Assembly (NCBI GenBank): GCA_951640165.1
Contig: OX621234.1
Coordinates: forward strand, 28,214,549-28,278,548
Length of the DNA stretch: 64,000 nucleotides
Direction: 5' to 3'
Source: Pseudoips prasinana
Lineage: Eukaryota; Arthropoda; Insecta; Lepidoptera; Nolidae
A program made the translations under genes and the position numbers. Positions 59,401 through 64,000 of the stretch are shown here, piece after piece; the stretch's first letter is position 1, and the number at the start of each line of letters is the position of its first letter. The notes under the pieces were generated by a model, which worked only from the letters and a program-made list of their open reading frames with translations, was not told the origin of the DNA and did no database searches.

Positions 59401-62400
59401 CCTTGTAAATTAGTGCGACACCGTGCAGCAAGGTGAGAAAGCCCAACTAAACGACTCAACTAAAGCACAAACCAAATTAATTTAGGTAATCGTGGCCACG
59501 TTTGTCATATGGAATATTCACGCTTATGGTAAAATAATAATCCAAATACTCGTATTTCGTCGAACGTTAAAAATACAATAAGGTAGTTTTCTGTTTCTAA
59601 AATAAATTGACGTCAAAAAACGCTGAATAACTTGTAGCATCCCACTGCCACATACTTAGTGTGATTTAGTAAACGAAAGATATACGATAGTAGGAATCCC
59701 CTTCACATTCAGGTGTTATGGACGCACAGCTTTGAGCAGATCTATCCCAACATGTACAATTGCCACAAGAATTTTAGTTTTTGCAATATTATCAAGGAAA
59801 CAATTTAGTGATTTTGAGGAGCGTTATCAAATTACTAGTAAAATCCACAGAAAACTATGCACAGTCGAGTGTTCGGACAACTGATCATGGCCTAAAATAT
59901 GAGTCTCATATTACATCGGGGCTGACAATAGAGCTAGAACAGAAAGGTGATATGGCAAGGACTAGATATAGATGTACTATATTGTAAGCTGCAAAGTAAT
60001 ACGAAGTGAGTACAACTAAGAATCATATCAGCTAAATCCGAACTTGACTCTACATCGCATAAATTAGCGATAGATGGCGCTAACGCAAAAAAGCTTTAGA
60101 ATTCTGAAAAACATCACGATGAAAACATTTTTAAATGTTCTCGCCGTAATAAATAAAACAAATAAATAAAAATGAAGAAAACACAGTTTGGTCAGTTTAA
60201 CCATTTACAACTGAAGAATGGATAGGCCACTAATAATTAAGATCTTTGGTTTGTTTGATTTAATATGTTTGATAAAAAATATTAAAATGGTGCAAATATG
60301 TATACGGAAATGCTTTTCGGCGATATTTTGAGAATGGATTGAATAATTTGGATGTTTATTTTGACAAGGAGAAGTTTTCTCGCCCATTGGCAAGTTAGAA
60401 AATCATAACAACATCAATCATAACATATTAAATCTGTATACAGCGCCATCTTTGTTACACGAACACACTTGTTAACACAGCCGAGACCGATTATGATATT
60501 TTTGTGTCTTCAAGCTGGCTCCTGAATAGTTCGGATTTACAATAGAATTGATGTATGGCACTGCGATCAATTCCTAGTAATTTTGTTTTGGACACAATTG
60601 ATTAGTAGCGATAATGATATGTTCATATTATCATCATCAAACGTTCACAACAGTGTATTTAACGAATGCCATGTTAGTCCTTTTTACGTACAGAATAAAA
60701 AGAGCGAGAATATAGTTTTAAATAATAAGGACTTACGGCATTGGACTGGGGATGTAAGTATGGGGATCCATAGATGAAGATTAACCAATATTATTATGTT
60801 GACTTCGTTTAACATGTTAAGAGTGAGAAAAGAACACATGCAGAAGAGTACAGTGTAAGAAAGTACAAGAAATGGAAACTAAGAAGTTCATTAAATGACA
60901 TACAACTTGTTGTAAACGTTTTGTATCAATATTACTATACGTTAATATGCAGTTGCATGCGTTTTCGTATAAATTAATATCCTCGTAGAAATAAAAGCAC
61001 TGGGAATACGATTTAGAGCTGGTTAAGGTTTGCGTGTACGCATGAAAATCCGTCAAGTAACGCCTAATTAGTTGTAACGATGTAACGACATTTTAACATT
61101 GTACAGTATTTAAGCAAATAAATATCGAATTTCATCCGTGTAAATGCTTTAAGCCATATGATCTACCATTGATTTAGAGCCCTACATGAAGATATAAGAT
61201 ATTGAAAACCAATTAATAGTGACTTCAATCTATATCATTGTTAGATCATGGTATAAGTTTATAACACAACTACGTAATCACGCGGCAGATTATTATAGAA
61301 ATTGGAGGGACCTACTTATTAGAAAACAAGGATAAACCGACACAAAGACGTCACACACATAATAATTGCCTCTTGTGTTGGGGATTCACTACTTTGTAAG
61401 GGGTTCCGCCTCGCGTCACCCAATTACATACACGTAAACACACAATTCATGCTGACTTTACGAGCTTCAAAAAAAGCGCAACATTATTTTATTTAAAACT
61501 TAAGGATGAGTAGCAATGGCCATGTTTAAAATGCATGGCATTAAATAATTATTATAGAATTATTATAGCAATGAGCAAAACTAAACCCTCTAACTTACGC
61601 TACACAAGATAGATGATTTAAGCTGTCCCGGGCAGTTCATACAATATAAAATAACCTTAAATTACTCAAAAAAATGTCTGATTGCATGTCGTGATATTTA
61701 GAAAAATAATAAGAATCTTTTCCAATAATTAATTGTAAGTTACAAGATGATTTAAAAAGAATTCGCTGGCCATTCGTGCAAAATAAAAGCAATAAAATCT
61801 CATCTTTAAAACCTCACAAAATTATTATTGTAGAAATTGACTAGAGAACATGCAAGGACGCTATTTGGCTCATCTGGTACAGTTGCGGCCGTTACCGTAT
61901 ACTAAGTTTGTTAACATAACATGACGGTATAATATATTGTCCATGAAATAAAGTAATGAATGAAATTAAATTGCTTCACATCCATTCCAATAAGACATAA
62001 TAATTGCAACTTGACGAAATTGTTCAAAATTTATCTGGCAATGAACATTTAGTCATTGCTAGATAAACTTTAATTCGACTAACTGACACTATTCTGTGTC
62101 ATTAAGTCTGTAAGAATATAGCTTTAGGAACTACTTGCAACACATTCGTAGCTTGCTTATTAGGTAAAGCGTTCACGTATTCAATCACATAAACTATTAG
62201 AAAGATAAAAGTTCTATATTACTTTGATGGCCTAAAGCAAATATACTTCATTGATATACTTCATTTGTAGAACTGCAATCCATGCACCACATAATTCTCA
62301 GCAAACGGTAGACTCTCGAATACGTGGAACACGCATACATTAATCAATTTGGTAAATGGAATGACTTTAGTTTGATGTTTAACAGATAGCAGCCGCAACT

Positions 62401-63132
62401 GACCCAAAGCAATATTGTAACATATTAACATGCATAATACGTAGACAGAATGTTGATTAAATGTATAAAATAAACGCTTAAACAAATAACACTTTCATTC
62501 AACAGCCAGAGCGCACTGAAGACACAATATTTGTTGTGCTTGTAATGCGCTAGCTGACAGGGCAGAACAAGGACGCCGTACTCTCAACATAACACTATCC
62601 AATTACACTGTGACACTGGTGAATATAATTAAAACTTTATCTAATCCAATAAAGAACACGGCATTCATTTAAAAATATGTATAAAATTAAAATTATTGAT
62701 TAAAATGTGAACAAAGATCACGAACTCTTCAATAGGTATGGTAAGAGAACTTTTACTTAAATACATGCAATGTGATAAAAATTATAAATAAAATCGTACA
62801 TCTGATTAGAAATATTTGAACATTAACCATTCGCAAGCATTTTAACCATCAAAGAGCGGGTAGCCTAATGATGCAAGTTAATTATTGGATTAGACGGCCA
62901 TATTTAAAAACATTTCGGTAATATGTTGCTCATTGTCAATAAAATAAAATCCTCGCTCCAATAATACGTCTGATATTAAAATGATCAAGTTTGTAATAAT
63001 TTCTTTTAAAATGATACTCGTATTATTGATTCCGGGAATAAATGTGTTACAGGGCTGATCATGGAAACACTTACAGGAAAAAATACATCAAATAGGAATA
63101 AATTTGTTAAAACTAAAGTGAGTTATTATAGT
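56493..63132. other. Repeat-poor 6.6-kb non-coding tract (possible long 3' UTR plus spacer)
   Basis: I find no TE relics, no inverted repeats of note and no credible ORF, in contrast with the preceding 30 kb. Poly(A) hexamers are frequent (for example AATAAA near 56565). A GC-richer patch at 57230-57420 ('GGCGGGTCTCGAAATCAGTC', 'GGCGCCGCTTAGTGGC') could be regulatory or a non-coding exon. Transcription of any part is inference. Confidence 0.35.
57880..57912. repeat. (TA)n-rich microsatellite
   Basis: Runs of AAATAAATATATAT around 57868-57910. Confidence 0.6.
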
Positions 63133-63172
63133 TATAAATGCTTACTCACGTAACTAACTGCCGCCCATCAGT
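63133..63172 (+). promoter_or_regulatory. Candidate TATA box and initiator
   Basis: TATAAA at 63133-63138 and the arthropod initiator TCAGT at 63168-63172. The A of the initiator lies 37 bases after the first T of the TATA box, somewhat more than the usual 30-31. The candidate start codon follows 59 bases after it. Confidence 0.42.
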
Positions 63173-63228
63173 TTTCTATTAGTAGTAAGTACGGTGTCGT
63201 GATACCTCTGAATCACCAAAGTGGAAAA

Positions 63229-63295
63229 ATGTCAGAGTCTTCGGGCATTCGGAAAGTCGGCCCGGCTCTCGTCAGGACACTGCCCATACGACAAA
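63229..63295 (+). CDS. Candidate first coding exon of a gene running out of the window
   Basis: The ATG in AAAAATGTC context opens 'MSESSGIRKVGPALVRTLPI' then RQ, and the exon ends after one base of the next codon at a perfect GTAAGT donor (63296). Codons are GC-rich (GGC, CGG, GTC, CCG, CTC) against an AT-rich background. Together with the TATA/Inr pair this looks like a genuine gene start. The remaining exons are to the right. I do not recognise the protein. Confidence 0.5.
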
Positions 63296-63387
63296 GTAAG
63301 TAAACCTCCAAACTCAGTTGTAGGTTGGTCGCCCGGCAGTTCGTTACGTCATTAAACGTTTTTATTCCATTAAAAGTATAATAAATA

Positions 63388-63421
63388 ATAATAATAAATA
63401 TAATAAAAATATTTTTATAAA
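63388..63421. repeat. (AAT)n-rich microsatellite
   Basis: AATAATAATAATAAATATAATAA in the putative first intron. Confidence 0.7.
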
Positions 63422-64000
63422 ATGGCGGCGTGACAGTCGTAGTCTAAAATTATGGGTTGCCTGTAAAAGTATATCCCACTCCAAATTCAAATAACCTGGA
63501 TTAACCCTTTACAAGGCAGTAGGTATATTTCTAATTTATTGGTTTTGGACCTTATTGTAAGCTAATAGAGTTCAAAATGTGGTGGTAACTATATTCCCAC
63601 TGCCCGGGAAAGGGTTAAAATTTAAAATAAATTCATTTTCAGAACTGCCAAAAACCACTGGTATAATAATAACGATAAGGCACACCTGGATGTACTTTTC
63701 TTTGAATGCAAATGTATAAATTATTTTAGAATGCATAAAATTAAGTGTTTTCAGCGCTTCTTTGAGAGCTTCATTTGAGATAAAACCAAAAGTTATGAAA
63801 ATATAAATAGTTAAATTAATAAATACGATATTATCCAGATCGTAGCGTCTGGAATGGAATATAGTTCTTTCTATGTTAGGTACTGTATTTGCATGTGGGA
63901 TTGGCGTCAGCCCCGGAGTAGGAGCCGATGGATACCATCGTCTCCGTAAGCAACCGACTCACCCACGACTTAGTTGTATGTATCTACAATCTACATTGCG
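63422..64000. other. Putative first intron, right window edge
   Basis: Mostly AT-rich. A GC-richer patch at 63895-63960 ('GGCGTCAGCCCCGGAGTAGG', 'GATGGATACCATCGTCTCCG') lies in a frame open from 63873 to the window end. It could be an exon or a repeat; I cannot decide. Confidence 0.3.

Noticed and set aside
63873..64000. Frame open to the right edge ('GVGADGYHRLRKQPTHPRLS')
   Set aside because: Too short and without splice evidence; noted only as an unexplained GC-richer patch.

Overview
This is a AT-rich arthropod nuclear window, almost certainly from a moth or butterfly. The evidence is short GT-AG exons separated by TE-filled introns, several repeats I recognise as typical of Lepidoptera (the 'CGCCGCCCATGGACACTCGC' repeat, the 'GGGTTCCG...GTCT repeat...CTCGCACTTGGCC' element, RTE LINE tails ending in GATGATGAT), and many classes of cut-and-paste transposon. 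No rRNA, tRNA, CRISPR or bacterial operon was seen. Family names are from my own recognition; no search was run.

Layout. (1) 1-5231: the last seven exons, stop codon and poly(A) signal of an otoferlin-type ferlin on +, encoding C2E, C2F and the C-terminal membrane anchor. (2) 5300-14500: non-coding, with a GCATGC-rich array, a degenerate ~150-bp satellite (8090-9625) and a complete, apparently intact Tc1-type DD34E transposon (10949-12522). (3) 14586-17300: three small host-gene candidates: a phase-matched two-exon start of an unrecognised gene, a single-exon gene joining a winged-helix-like domain to a Cys/Arg protamine-like tail, and a small secreted peptide on -. (4) 17400-29400: TE remains (RTE LINE, one copy inserted in a MITE; a jockey-type LINE on -; dispersed lepidopteran repeats).

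(5) 29640-46480: a dense composite block. A Ty3/gypsy remnant on - is split by a mariner. It is followed by three direct repeats (A, B, C) of a module made of a gypsy gag piece, a pogo-type transposase gene on - and a 145-bp exon-like ORF on +. Unit B is split by a 2.4-kb hAT with 8-bp target duplications. Unit C carries a 1.8-kb inverted-repeat element, present in A and B only as ~160-bp miniatures. (6) 47600-55500: a decayed jockey/CR1-type LINE, a SINE-like RTE derivative with a perfect 11-bp target duplication, a MITE, and a 2-kb foldback element with 123-bp arms, one arm split by a LINE. (7) 56385-63300: a candidate last coding exon on + (56385-56492), more than 6 kb of repeat-poor DNA that may hold a long 3' UTR, then a candidate promoter and first coding exon of another + gene (63133-63295).

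At least seven short, near-perfect snap-back palindromes of unrelated sequence are scattered through 26-55 kb. The strongest novelty candidates are the triplicated composite module with its conserved exon-like ORF, the protamine-like gene, the foldback element with repeated hairpin modules, and the palindrome series.
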